The notes under the pieces: generated by a model
What the model was told of the DNA's origin: nothing
What the model saw: the letters and a program-made list of their open reading frames with translations, nothing else
Database searches by the model: none
Position numbers and translations under genes: made by a program
Shown here: piece by piece, positions 46,076 through 57,735 of the stretch
Layout: the number at the start of each line of letters is the position of its first letter
How positions within the stretch are numbered: position 1 is the first letter of the stretch
Source: Perognathus longimembris pacificus
Taxonomy: Eukaryota; Chordata; Mammalia; Rodentia; Heteromyidae
Length of the DNA stretch: 64,000 nt
Direction of reading: 5' to 3'
Assembly: GCF_023159225.1 (NCBI RefSeq)
Contig: NC_063168.1
Location: forward strand, 43,782,562-43,846,561

Positions 46076-48234
46076 TCCATGAATGATTCTTCCTCAATGC
46101 ACACAGCTCCATGGGGGAATCACTGTGTATTTCTTACATCCAACTGAAGAAGTAGGTCAATATTCAGGTGTTTTTATTATCTAAATTGACTGTGTCATCA
46201 CCATCCTCTCAAAACTATCCCTAATAGACAGTGAGGAAGAGAAATAATGCCATGAGCAGACAGATCTTCAGTCAACACATTTGATCACATGCTTAGTGTG
46301 GGAAGAAAGGTGATGAATACACTGAGACATTAACTCCAAGAGAGCTGGATGAATGACTAAGAGGTTGGTTATCAACCATGAATAAGGATGGGGAATAAGA
46401 AGATGTGAAGCACCATTGAGGGTTGACCCATGGATGAGAGCCCATAATATGCATGCAGATCCTTGTATTCAGGCTACTGTCCACCAGAGAAAATTCAATA
46501 CGGACAGGATTATCAGCAATTAGCTGTCAGCATGGCCTCTTCATGGTCATCAGCTGCCCTTCATTCATTTATAACAGGGTATGTGCTTCTTATCCACAAG
46601 CAGAAAACTGAATTGCTATCATATCTGCAGGCTCTGCATAGGTTAAACAATAAGAGTTTCATTTTACCAGTGCTAATAGAGCGGCTACAATGACTAAGTA
46701 TCCAAACTTATTTTCTGGGTCCCATCCTGAGCCCCCTAAATGTCTCCATGCTGAAGTATAAAAGATAATCTCGCAATGATAGGTGGGTTGCACTAGACTT
46801 GGGAGAAAGTAAAAATTCTCCCTGAGGTGGGGGGGATCAATATATACACTGATATGGATCTGTTATTTCTCCTGAAATCACCCAAGCATATATAGAATGT
46901 CTCAACTAGCCACATAATGTCTCATACAATATTGTCTCTAACACAGGGACCTATTTTGAAGCACAGTCTTGAAAATTGAGTTGCAAATATGAAATTGTCT
47001 GTCCTTTCTTACCCAGAAGCAGCCATTTGCAGAATGGTATTTGAAGGACTTGGAGTTCAAGAGTTGTCCAAAAGAAGGAAGAATATTTACAGAACCAACA
47101 GTGATCCATGGGTGCTGTGTCCCAATGGCTGGACATCCTACAACCAACAAGAGTGGAGGGATAGGGCCTTCTGGCTCAATTGGAGTCCTTCCAGTGACTC
47201 AGACAGAAAAATTAGGCCTCTGCTAGGTTAGATATTCTGGTCCCCAAAATGGAGGAGGACACTTCTTTGAGAAGACGTAGAGAAAAAAATATTCATTTAA
47301 TTGGAAACTCTTATTGCATCTGGCTATCACTAGTAGACTGGAAGGAACAGAAAGGAGCTCATGGGGATGATAAATAATGGCCATAAACGAGCTGGGGTGG
47401 AGGTTATTATTAAGGTAAATGACAGTGAATCTGGGACCAGAGATTACTAAGGTTTTAGATTTTGTGAATTACTACAATCTCCAACTTCTACAATGGAAGG
47501 CAATTAAAGGCTTAGATTCTTTAGAAATGAATGACTGGTGATCTTACCAAGAGAGCAATTGAGACTAGGTAAAGTCTTGGTCAAGACAAATTTCAAGTTA
47601 GTAGTAGTAGAAGAAAAAAAGGGTAAACATCTATCATTGTTCAAGAGCTATCTGAAATATAAGAAATAAATTTATTTTTTTTATTCTCTAAGTGTGTTTA
47701 GAACATTGTACTAGCGTTATATTGAACATCTCGACTAACATCTCCCCTCTTAGGGTTTATATAACAGAGACTGAAGACATATATGGCTAGTTCAAAAAAC
47801 GGACTCTACATCTCTCTAAATATAATCAGTATGATTTGTATCACACAGTCATTTGTTCTGCCTGTCATTAGAGTGGTACAACTAAAGATGTTGTTAGTAT
47901 GCAAATGCCTTGTCCCTTGCTGCTGTAAGCCTCTTCTTTGAATAGAACCAGTGGACATGGGTGGTGCCTGATGCAAGAACTCAGCTTTAGTATAGCTGGA
48001 GCCATTAAGCATCTTCAGTGTCCAATTCAGTCTTTAGGAATCTTTAGGGACTCTGATCTCCCAGTAGTTATCCAGAGGGGCCAAGTAGAATTCTCAGAAG
48101 TGCAGGGAAAGTAAAGCCTTGTGAAGGAATGGTTAATTAAAAATCCTTCCTATTTTCTTTTCTCTTTGGATATATGCTGACTCCATGCTACAAACATGAG
48201 TTGTCACATCACTATTCACAAAAATCAATGTATG
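46076..48234. other. No gene recognised
   Basis: Unique-looking DNA. The overlapping frames at 46938-47231 are short and carry no domain. Confidence 0.5.
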
Positions 48235-48292
48235 GGGCTGGGGACATGGTTTAGGTGGTAAGAGTGTCTGCCCAACAAGGCACAAGGCCCTG
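48235..48292 (+). mobile_element. ID SINE fragment
   Basis: 'ggggctggggacatggttta' with a degraded A box, then 'gtgtctgcccaacaaggcac', the 5' half of the tRNA-like SINE. It stops before the B box. Confidence 0.7.
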
Positions 48293-48299
48293 ATATTTT

Positions 48300-48392
48300 A
48301 TTAATGGAAATGGGGTCTTTTGCCTTCCTCCTGATCTCAGCCTCCTTGAAGAGTTATAATCACAGATGTGAGCCATCATGTCAAGCTCCTTA
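48300..48392 (-). mobile_element. Geo- or B-type SINE fragment
   Basis: The plus strand reads 'tcctgatctcagcctccttg' and 'cacagatgtgagccatcatg', the complement of the left half of the 22480-type SINE. Confidence 0.6.
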
Positions 48393-48630
48393 TTACATGA
48401 CTTGATGAGCCCTCTATTGTTTCTCAGAGAGGCAATCTAAAGCAACATTATACCATGAGAAATTTTGTGAAATGTTGCTACAAGGTTTTAAGTTGAATAA
48501 TCTGGTTCAGGAAAAACTTGAGGAGAATATGGCTGGTATTGAGTATCAAGAGAACTTCAAGAACAAGAGACTGTGCCTTGCACTGTTTTTTCTCCTATAA
48601 AATTAAACAAATTTCTCCCCATTTCTTTCT

Positions 48631-48665
48631 GTGTGTGTGTGTATATATGTGTGTGTGTGTGTGTG
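48631..48665. repeat. (TG)n with TA core
   Basis: Two TG runs flank 'tatatatg'. Confidence 0.88.
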
Positions 48666-49149
48666 ATAACAGAACTTGCTTGGTAAGTAAGTGGCCTTCT
48701 AAGCAACTTTGCTGTTTTGCCTTATTTTCTAGACTATGAACTATTTTGAGAGTTTTGATTTTCTTGCTATACCACTGATTTGTTATTATATTCTCCAATA
48801 TAATTTTTTAAATACAATCTGATCCCCAAAACTCCAAACTCGTAGTTTGAGATCTTACCTTTCTTCTGAAATCTAGACTTATTTAACATATGTCTAGGTA
48901 ACAACTGAACTTTTCTATCTACAAAATATTTAACTATTTTTAAGTTCAAACATGTGTTTCTCATCTTTCTCCTTCAACTAACGGTTAGCCTAAGATCTTG
49001 GTATTATTATTATTGTTATTATTTATTGGAGATTGCAACTAAGCTATCAGCAAGGCTTGCAATGTTTATAGCATGAAAGATTTAAAGTGAAACATATGAA
49101 ATATCACATTGATAAAGAAAACTTTATAATGGTTTTAGATCTCCTTTAT

Positions 49150-49240
49150 AGCAAAATCCATATTCTTAGGACTTAGGAGGTTGAGACAGGAGAATCACAA
49201 ATTTTGGGTTAGTGTGGGCTACATAGTGAGACCCTGTATG
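49150..49240 (+). mobile_element. B1 SINE remnant
   Basis: It contains 'aggaggttgagacaggagaa' and 'gtgggctacatagtgagacc', the hallmark of the rodent B1 right part. It runs into a pyrimidine-rich tail. Confidence 0.8.
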
Positions 49241-49249
49241 TGTATGTGG

Positions 49250-49304
49250 CTCTCTCTTTTGCTCTCTCTGTCGCTTTCTCTCTCTCTCTCTCACTCTGTC
49301 TCTG

Positions 49305-49336
<32 letters not shown>

Positions 49337-49346
49337 ACACACACAA
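49250..49346. repeat. (CT)n-(CA)n compound microsatellite
   Basis: Interrupted CT units at 49250-49320, then CA to 49346. It forms the tail of the B1 copy. Confidence 0.93.
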
Positions 49347-49435
49347 TACAAAGATATCCATATCCCACATTTTTCAAATCACAAAAATACCATTTCTGTT
49401 TGGGTTTTTAATAACTGTATTGTTATTTTTTCTTT

Positions 49436-49512
49436 TTTGGCCCTGAAATTCAAATCCAGGACCTTACACTTACTAGGCAAGTGCTTTGCCACTGAGCTAC
49501 ATCCCAGCCCTT
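49436..49512 (-). mobile_element. ID-like SINE
   Basis: The complement of the tRNA-like half: 'aattcaaatccaggacctta', 'caagtgctttgccactgagc' and the terminal 'acatcccagccc'. Confidence 0.75.
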
Positions 49513-49896
49513 CACATTCATATGTAGAAACCTGTCAGTCCTAACTGATACTACGCTAGTACAATTTACTGCATTTGAAAGGATATGTCTGTAATGTTTC
49601 ATTCATTCAAGTTCATCCTTGGGTCTTCAGGCAACTTAATGATGGAGCACAGGCATAGCATCTGTGAGGGTTTGATCCTTAGTACTGAGGAAAAGTAGTT
49701 TTGTAAACACTTCCCCCCCAACCCATATATAACAAACCTGTTCATATTATGAATGTCATAAACACATCAACTAAATTAATATGAATAGAACTTTATAAAA
49801 GTATCTAAAGATAGGAAAGGAAAGTCATTTGTAAAGAAAATCAGTAAGTGTAAATTTATGGCTACTTGAACCAATGTTTCTGTGGCTGGTATATAT
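49513..49896. other. No gene recognised
   Basis: Unique-looking DNA up to the TSD of the next L1. Confidence 0.5.
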
Positions 49897-51467
49897 GAAA
49901 GTGTTCTTTGCCTGGCAAAAACTCTGCAGTTTGATGCAGTCCCATTTGTCCAACCTTTCTTTTTTTTGTAGCATTTCTGGGTCTTTATTAAGGAAGTTTC
50001 ATCCTGTGCCAAGGAGCCCAAGTGTTTCTCTTACTCCTCCTTTTAGTGTTTTCAGGGTATCTGTTTTTATTTTGAGGTCTTTGTTCCATTTGGAATTGGT
50101 TTTGGTGCAGGGTGATATATAAGGATCGAGTTTTTGTTTGTTGCAGATGTTGAACCAGTTTTGCCAGCACCATTTGTTAAAGAGGCTATCTTTCTTCCAT
50201 CCCATTTTTTTAGCTCCTTTATCAAAGATTAAGTAGGCATAGGTCTCCGGGTTCTTTTCTGGGTCTTCTAAAATATATGCAGAACTAAGAAATTAAATTC
50301 CTCAAAAACAAAACCACAAAGAACCAACAGTCCCCTCAACATATGGGCGAAAGACTTAAAAAGAGACTTCTCTGATGAGAAAATGAGAATGGCCAAGAGA
50401 CATATGAAAAAATGCTCTGTCATTGGCTATAAAAGAAATGTAAATTAAAACAAAATTGAGATTCCACCCAGTAAGAATGTCCTTTATCAAGAAAACTAAC
50501 AATAACAAATGTTGGGGGGGATGTGCCCCAAAGGGAACCCTACTTCATTGTTGGTGGGAATGTAAACTGGTTCAGCCATTCTTAAAAGAGGTATGGAGCT
50601 TCCTCAGAAGGCTAAACATAGAGCTCCCCTATGACCCAGCAGCCCCACTTTTGGGCATCTACCCAAAAGACCACAAACAAGAACACACTAAAGCCACCAG
50701 CACAACAATGCTCATCGCAGCACAATTTGTCATAGCTAAAATATGGAACCAACTCAGATGCCCCTCAGTAGATGAATGGATCAGGAAACTGTGGTACATA
50801 TACACAATGGGATTTTAAGCCTCTATCTGAAAGAATGGCATTGCCCCATTCATAAGGAAATGCAAGGACTTGGAAAACCTTATACCTAGTGAAGCGAGCC
50901 AGACCCAAAGAAACATGGACTCTATGGTTTCCCTCATAGGGAGTAATTAGGACAGGTTTAGGCTAGTCACAGCAGAGGATCACAAGAGCCCAATAGCTAT
51001 GCCCCTATGAACACATAAGATGATGCTAAGTGAAATGAACTCCATGTTATGGGAATGACTGTTATATCACTGTTACTTTCAACATGCCATGTGAAACCAT
51101 AGCTTCTTTTCTTGATTATCCTTTTGTAGCCCTTTCCTTTGGTTGTACCCACGCTATCACTGTATCTCATCTGAATACCCTGGATACTCTATATACTGGT
51201 ATTAGAACTAGGGATGTGAAAGGGCATATCAAAATCGAGAGACAAAGGATAAAAAGACAAACGACTCCAAAAGCAATACTTGCAAAATCATTTGGTGTAA
51301 ACCAACTGAACCACTCATGAGGGGAGAGAGAAAGGAGGGAGGCGAGAGGGGGGAATGAAGGAGGGGGTAACAAACAGTACAAGAATTGTACCCAAGGCCT
51401 AAAATATGAGACTGTAACCTCTCTGTACATCACTTTGACAATAAATAAGTATAAAAGAAAGTGTTCT
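49897..51467 (+). mobile_element. Twin-primed (5'-inverted) L1 with TSD
   Basis: The left part (49908-50273) is ORF2 sequence on the minus strand. The right part (50274-51456) is the following ORF2 end, 3' UTR and tail on the plus strand. The TSD is 'gaaagtgttct' at 49897-49907 and 51457-51467. The right part encodes the CCHC-like 'CWGGCAPKGTLLHCWWEC' (about 50510-50565) in a 120-codon frame ending at 50818, which is premature. The inverted part covers the ORF2 region before the junction, with the intervening piece lost. Same 3' UTR lineage as at 9366 and 17968. Confidence 0.92.
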
Positions 51468-52037
51468 AATTTTAGAAATATTCAATAGCCAACAATAATA
51501 TGACCTTCATGAAGAATAAATGAAAATGAAAGAGACAACTTGGTTTTATAAATAAGATTATTAAAAATTTCAAGCTCATATTAATCGTGATCAGGATGAC
51601 CTAGTAGTTGAAAATTTCTACCATCCCCAGATAGCAAAAACTTCTTTCAAAGCAAATTTTCTATGTTTAATACTAAGTAAAATGATGAGACTTTTATGAC
51701 TAAGGTGATAACAGAAATTTTTAGAAACTTCTATTATTGGCCATGATAGAAGAAATTGTGAAAATAAACACCTCCACTTCCAAGTGATTTAGACAAATTT
51801 AGTGCCCTGAAAAAGAGATGACAAACAAGACAGAGTGAAAAAAGTTAAGTAATGGATATCCATAAAAATAAACTGTCTTGACATTTCAATAAAAACAGTG
51901 AAACTTATCTAATATCTGTGAAATAAATTTTTCCTCTCTAAAAAAATCTTTACTGTGATAAGAAACTATTCTGTTTATAGCATTAGAAATGGTTTCACAA
52001 AATGCAGCAAATTATATCCACTTTGATGTTTGTGGAA
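51468..52037. other. No gene recognised
   Basis: AT-rich DNA between two L1 fragments with no supported feature. Confidence 0.5.
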
Positions 52038-52630
52038 ACAAGCGGTTTATCATTGTTGTTTTTATTTTCATTGTATCATGTGAAAGTATGCCTTTTTCTT
52101 ATGTCTTTCTTCCCCATATCCCTAATGTCACTGTGACTGATGTCGGTACCCTGGGTATTGTATATACCCAGAAGGGAATTAGAGAATTGGAGAAGGGAAA
52201 GGGAACCTCAAAATGGAGACAAAGGGTAAAATGTGAACCAATGCAACAGCAATACTTAAAAGACAATATGCTATAAACTGTGCAACTTGGGGCAGGGAGG
52301 CAATTGAGGAGTGGCAAAAGATGGGAGAAAAATGAGAGAGGAGGTAACAAGTTTAGAAATGTACTCACTGCCTTACATATGAAACTGTAACCCCTCTGTA
52401 CATGAACATGGAGTTCTTTTTACATAGCATCATCTTATGTGTTCATAAGGGCGTAGCTATTGGGCTCTTGTGATCCTCTACTGTGACTAGCCTAAACCTG
52501 TCCTAATTATTCCCTATGAGGGAAACCATAGAGTCCATGTTTCTTTGGGTCTGGCTCACTTCACTTAGTATAATGTTTTCCAAGTCCTCCCATTTCCTTA
52601 TGAATGGGGCAATGTCATTCTCTCTTAGCA
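52038..52630. mobile_element. L1 3' end with terminal block inverted
   Basis: 52038-52404 is L1 3' UTR in plus orientation, running to 'aacccctctgtacat' without a poly(A). 52405-52630 is the complement of the segment just before it in L1 (end of ORF2 and start of 3' UTR). The two blocks are adjacent in an intact L1, but here the order is 3' block forward, then upstream block reversed. That is the opposite of twin priming and fits an inversion of the terminal block of a minus-strand L1, with loss of its tail. Confidence 0.75.
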
Positions 52631-52924
52631 TTTTTTTGGAATACAATAAAGTGCCATTAACTATAGCCACTATGTTTTCCAACTTTTACCTCCTATGTAA
52701 CTGAAATTTTGTACCCTTTCACCAACAACTTCCCAACGCAGACCCATAAGAACCAAGAGATTACTTATTCTCCTATGGTAATAAGGAATTATATAGTAGA
52801 TATGACATTGGAGATTATACAGAATTTGCCTTTTTGTGCCTGATTATTTTACTTAACATAATGACACTCAGGTTCATGTATTAGTCACAAACTACAGATT
52901 CTCCATTTTACAGCTTAGTAATAT

Positions 52925-53015
52925 TCCACTGTGCATGCATATATATGTACATACATACATATGCATATATATGTACATATGCATATATGCATATACATGT
53001 ACATATATACATATA
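52925..53015. repeat. (ATGCAT/ATGTAC)-rich simple repeat
   Basis: Alternating purine-pyrimidine ATAT, GTAC and GCAT units with self-complementary runs. Likely to form hairpins. Confidence 0.85.
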
Positions 53016-53104
53016 TATGCACAGTCTTTAGAAACTAAGTCATTTCTAAATAATTTAACTTAGTCAATTCTAAGGTTGATTACATACATTGACTTCTTTT
53101 CTTT

Positions 53105-53192
53105 ACCTTTTTATTTGTGGTACTGGGTTTTGAACCCAAGGCCTTGCACTTGCTAGGCAGAAACTTTACTAAGGCTCTGTCCCCAGACCCAT
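53105..53192 (-). mobile_element. ID-like SINE inside the old L1
   Basis: 'tggtactgggttttgaaccc' and 'gccttgcacttgctaggca' are the complement of the SINE tRNA-like half. Confidence 0.7.
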
Positions 53193-53579
53193 TCATTGAC
53201 TTTTGTGAATAGTAGTTTGATAAACATGAAGTTGCAAATACCTCTTTGACACACTGATTTCATTTCTTTGCAATATATATTCAGTTATAATTTGCTGGAT
53301 TACAAGGTAGTTCTTGTAAGTCAGTATGGAATATTCACAGTGTTTTCCATAATGTCTGTACCACTTTTTATTCTGACCAACACTGTATGTTCCAGACCCC
53401 CTTGTCACTACTTGTTATCTGGTAATAATCACTTTAGCAGGCATGAGGTGATACATCATTATGATCTTTTGCTTTTCCCTGGTGATTAGTGATGTTGAGT
53501 ATTTTTTCATATATCTAATAATCAGGTGTGTCTATTTTAGGAGGAATAAAGACCTATGAAAAAAGGGCCACTAGGTCAT

Positions 53580-53792
53580 TTGTCTAACTTTATTTTTTGC
53601 CAGGCCTGGGGCTTGGACTCAGGCCTGAGCACTTCTTTTTGCTCAATGCTAGCACTGTACCTCTTGAGCCCCAGCACCACTTCTGGCTTTTTCTGATTCT
53701 GTGGTACTGAGGAATCAAACCCAGAGCTTCAAGCATGCTAGCCAAGCACTCTACCACTTAGCCACATTCCCAGCTCCATTTTTCTAAGTTTA
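53580..53792 (-). mobile_element. SINE, IDL-Geo type, with degraded TSD
   Basis: It has a T run, 'gccaggcctggggcttgg', 'cttgagccccagcaccactt' and an end at 'cattcccagctcc', reversed. The flanks 'ttgtctaacttta' (left) and 'ttttctaagttta' (right) look like a 13 bp TSD with two mismatches. About 16 bp of the central part is missing near 53628. Confidence 0.85.
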
Positions 53793-56700
53793 AATCAGAA
53801 TATTTTTTCTTTTTAGTCATTTTGACTGATCTTTTGCTATCACTTCAGTGCTAAACCCGACAGAGTCATTTTAAAGAAAATATATCTCAGATGGACCTTT
53901 TCTTTCTTTTTATCCTGACCAGATTACTGCAACCCTTTCTTAACTGGTTTCACATTCACACTGGTCTATTTGATATACTCATACATATTCAAACTAATCT
54001 TCCCATGGATGCCTTCATTTTGTTCTTCATCTTTACAACTTACCTTGATCACTCCTGATTGCCTCCTATTGTCCAAAACACAGGCATTGTCCAGGCAAAC
54101 AATTTTTCTTTATCTATTCTTTCAATCCTGTTCCTTCTAGTATGGAATGCACTTACATGATAAGAAAATACCTAAAAGGACAGAAATATATATTATGTAC
54201 AGTTAAGATTGATATAAGAGAATTATCTGTCACTTGCAATTCCCCATTTCACAATACTTTAAACCTAATAAACAGATATTTTATGATAAATATAACATTT
54301 TTTGCTCTAGAAATGCATGAATAAGTGAGAGATGGAGAAAATATCTCAAAACAAATCTAACCATTCCTCAAATAAGTATAAAAATTTTATGCTAAATCTT
54401 TAAAATGGCATTATTGGTGTTTCTTTCTCAAGATACATAGAAGAATGATGTAGCCTAAAAGTTAACACATTTTCCATACATGAAATAGGAAGGCTAACTC
54501 TATAAAGAAGATTTGGCTTAGCATATATTATCTTTGTCAGATGATAGAGGACAGCTTTCAGAATGGTTCTAAGCTGGCTTGAACCATCTGAGCTGGGCAG
54601 AGATCTACCTCACTCTCACTGCATATGGTCCCTGATCTGTGGGCTGATAGGTTTCGTCTATTTTCTAATGGTGCAAATGTGATACATATTCAGTAGTATG
54701 TATGCACAATCAATATATGCATGGAATACAATTCTCAAGGTACACCATGATTCAAAATTGAACTATGCTGTATGAAGTATGAGATTCAGCAGGCTAGGTG
54801 TGTTAAATATGTTTCTGCCATAAAAACATTTTTCTTCAGTGTATTCTGTAATTGTAAGTTGAGAGAATTTGAATTATTTAAGCTACTATAAGGATTGGGT
54901 GATTTAAGCTACTATGATTGTTCTAGTTACCAACTAAAGCAAGACAATCTTGTTGAGAACAAGATTTCTCCCTTCTTCATATTTCCCTCTCTCTTCTTTC
55001 TTTTTCTTCTCTTCCTTCTCATCTTCCTGTTTCCTCCTTCATTAGAATAGGTTAAAAGCCCAAATAGTTCACTAAATATTTTTTCTCTCTCCACTCCCAC
55101 TCATTCTCTCTCTCTTTCATACACATGCACACACATACACTCACCGCGCCCCCCACAGACACATAACTAATTACACTTCAAACCAACAGATAAATATTTT
55201 CAGGAGCACCTTTAGAGGAAATTCAGACTTTCTTTCACTGTTGTAGTCTTTCCTTCTGCTGAGCCAGGTTCTGTAGGTAGATATGGAGAAAAAAGTGCAT
55301 ATACTGCAGAGAACACTTTAATATTCATTTTTTTTTTAGCCCACGGCTGCAGTCAACCAATTCCAACATCTTGTCTACCACCTTCCACCTTCCATTTCTG
55401 TTTCACATCTCCTCACCTAGCTGGAGAGATTCTGTCAGCATTTCAAAGTATTTGATAGAGAATTTTCTAATTCCACTTTCCTGATATTCTGATTCTCCAG
55501 TGCCCTCTACCTCACCTCTCCTGTGTTAGCTCATTTAGTTTCAAAGCACAGAAACGGATTCCAATTCATTTAGACATTTAAGTCATTCAGATAAGTGAAA
55601 AAAGTAGAACGTAATGAGAGATTCCAGGTATATCAGAAAATCAAAGTAAAATGTGGTTAGGCAGGACATATATTAGGCAACCTCATTAGCCTCAAAGTAG
55701 AGTTTATTAAAGTTGATATGAGTACTGAAAGCTAAGTCCACTCTTGTCATACAAAGTGTAGAATTTGGTGAAGATAGTCCTGGGACTACAATCGAACCTG
55801 AGGCTCTCTAGGAATAGAAAACTAGGGCTGGAGGTATAGACAGGAAGTTTCTGGTCTTTTCCAGTTATGGGGCATTATCAAACACTCAGCAAACTCTAGC
55901 CAGTGTGGTATATATTGCTTATGTCTATTTAAAAACAGCTATTTCCCCAGGGAGAGAGCAAAGAGAAGAGCTTTTTAATTCAGATATAAATAATTCTTTA
56001 GAAGTGTTATCTGATGCTACAGAACAACGTATCAGGCATATCACCTGAGAATAATTCACATTTTCATTTTATCTAGCTTTGTAATGTTTGAGGCTTGAGA
56101 TTAGTCTGTTTAAGATGACAAAATTAGGTCTGAGTCTATTATTATTCAGAGAATTTTCTGTTCCTTAGTAGTCTTCGCCTTTGGTATAATAATGCTTCAT
56201 ACTTGGGGCTCCAGTTGCTCTATCCAGGCTCAACCTGACATACTGAGATATAGACCTACTAGCTACTAGCTGTGTAAACTTGGGAAGGCTAAGAATACAC
56301 CTAAAGAGCTTAAGCTTCACTCTCCTCACCAACTGAAATAAAATGGTTGTTTCCTCAGATAGGCTTAGAGAATATGTGTGGGTCAAACATGGATGGCCAT
56401 TAGTGTATGAGGTGTCCTAAGATGACCAAAGCAACTGACATGATCCCAGTCATTTGGGATATGGATTCATCCTTCCCTAGGGGAAGTGAAAGATAACCTT
56501 GCCCCATAAGTATGAGCTAAGGTTCCAGAATTTGAATGCTATACCAAGTAGACAGATGTCTCAAAGATTCTTTCAGAAACATAGCCCATAGGAAATTCTT
56601 GATGGAGCAAGCAAGCAGAACTCTTTTCCAACTTCCTCATTGGAAAAGCACAGAAGGCCTCTCTCAAGCGTATCCTTAGTATCTGCTGCACTCACTGGAG

Positions 56701-56874
56701 ATATAGCAGCCAAATGTCTCTTAAATTTCAAGGGGCCCTTTCTTGAATCCCCCTTCTAATGGGAAGCCCGGTGATTTCTTCTGAGGTGCCTATAATTTCT
56801 TGTGTGGTGAACACTCATTTCTAATTGTTCAATGTATTTCTTGTATTGATTTACTAGACTCATATATACTGTAT

Positions 56875-56877
<3 letters not shown>
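53793..56877. other. No gene recognised
   Basis: Unique-looking DNA. A CT-rich stretch lies at 54965-55145. No domain, RNA gene or repeat family could be named. Confidence 0.5.

Positions 56878-56917
<40 letters not shown>
56878..56917. repeat. (CA)n microsatellite
   Basis: About 19 CA units ending in a short C run. Confidence 0.97.
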
Positions 56918-56919
<2 letters not shown>

Positions 56920-57306
56920 CTAACCCCTTGTGATTGCTGTGGAAGTCTTTACTGAATTATCATTATAATGGTGCCTGTCATAGAGAAATAGGCCACTTAC
57001 CTGACTGCAGGATAGGAAAAGACAATGATTGAGTAGATAGGCCTCTCCTGAAACTATATAAACAAATGAGTTAAGTATTTATATATTTCTAAAAATTCAT
57101 TTGAAATTTTATTATCTAATTTGTTACTTAAGAGAAAATCTGTACTTGAGTGACTAAGTTTCTAGAATGCGAATCTCAGAAACTCCTGAGAAATAGTAAA
57201 GTCGAACTGCTCATTTTTATCTAAGTCATATCCTCCCACATGTACATCTTGATATCTTAATGTGTTCTTTTCTTTACTCTTTTTATATCTGCTAAAATTC
57301 ATTTAA

Positions 57307-57428
57307 CTGGTTTTTGTTTTGAGTTTTGAGACAAGGTCTTGCTATGTACTACATAGTCCAAGAAAGTCTTGAACTCTGGTCCTAAAGTTTCAGCCTTCAG
57401 GGTACAGGAATTAAACCCACCACATTGT
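57307..57428 (-). mobile_element. B1 SINE
   Basis: The plus strand reads 'ttttgagacaaggtcttgct', 'gtactacatagtccaagaa' and 'ttcagccttcagggtacagg', the complement of a rodent B1. The T-rich part at its left is the tail. Confidence 0.85.
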
Positions 57429-57562
57429 CTCCTTTTACCTCTTATTACCCCATATATGTTGGCTATTTTGTAGGGAAATGATCCTATCCGGGGGAGGGGG
57501 GGCATATGCATTATTACAGTTAGTTATTTGCACTAAATACTTACCTATTAGTAATGGGTTTC

Positions 57563-57608
57563 TGTTTCTCTCTGTCTCTGTTTCTCTCTCTCTTTTTCAC
57601 ACACCACA

Positions 57609-57648
<40 letters not shown>

Positions 57649-57735
57649 AATGAGAGAGGGTCTGAAAAACTCAGAGAGTAAGACACAGAAAGATACAGAG
57701 AAAGACAGAGTGAGAGAGAGTGAGAGAGAGAGATC
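57563..57735. repeat. (CT)n-(CA)n followed by (GA)n
   Basis: Pyrimidine run at 57563-57598, CA at 57608-57645, then purine GA-rich DNA at 57650-57735. The flanking CT and GA arms are partly self-complementary. Confidence 0.9.

Larger units (their letters stand above)
52655..53560 (-). mobile_element. Ancient L1 (L1M-like) 3' region
   Basis: The plus strand shows 'aaattttgtaccctttcacc', 'ttagtaatattccactgtg', 'gaccaacactgtatgttcc' and 'gtgatgttgagtattttttc' in the order expected for the complement of an old mammalian L1 end. It is interrupted by a TA-rich microsatellite (52925-53015) and a SINE scrap (53105-53192). The short frames within it are chance. Confidence 0.8.
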
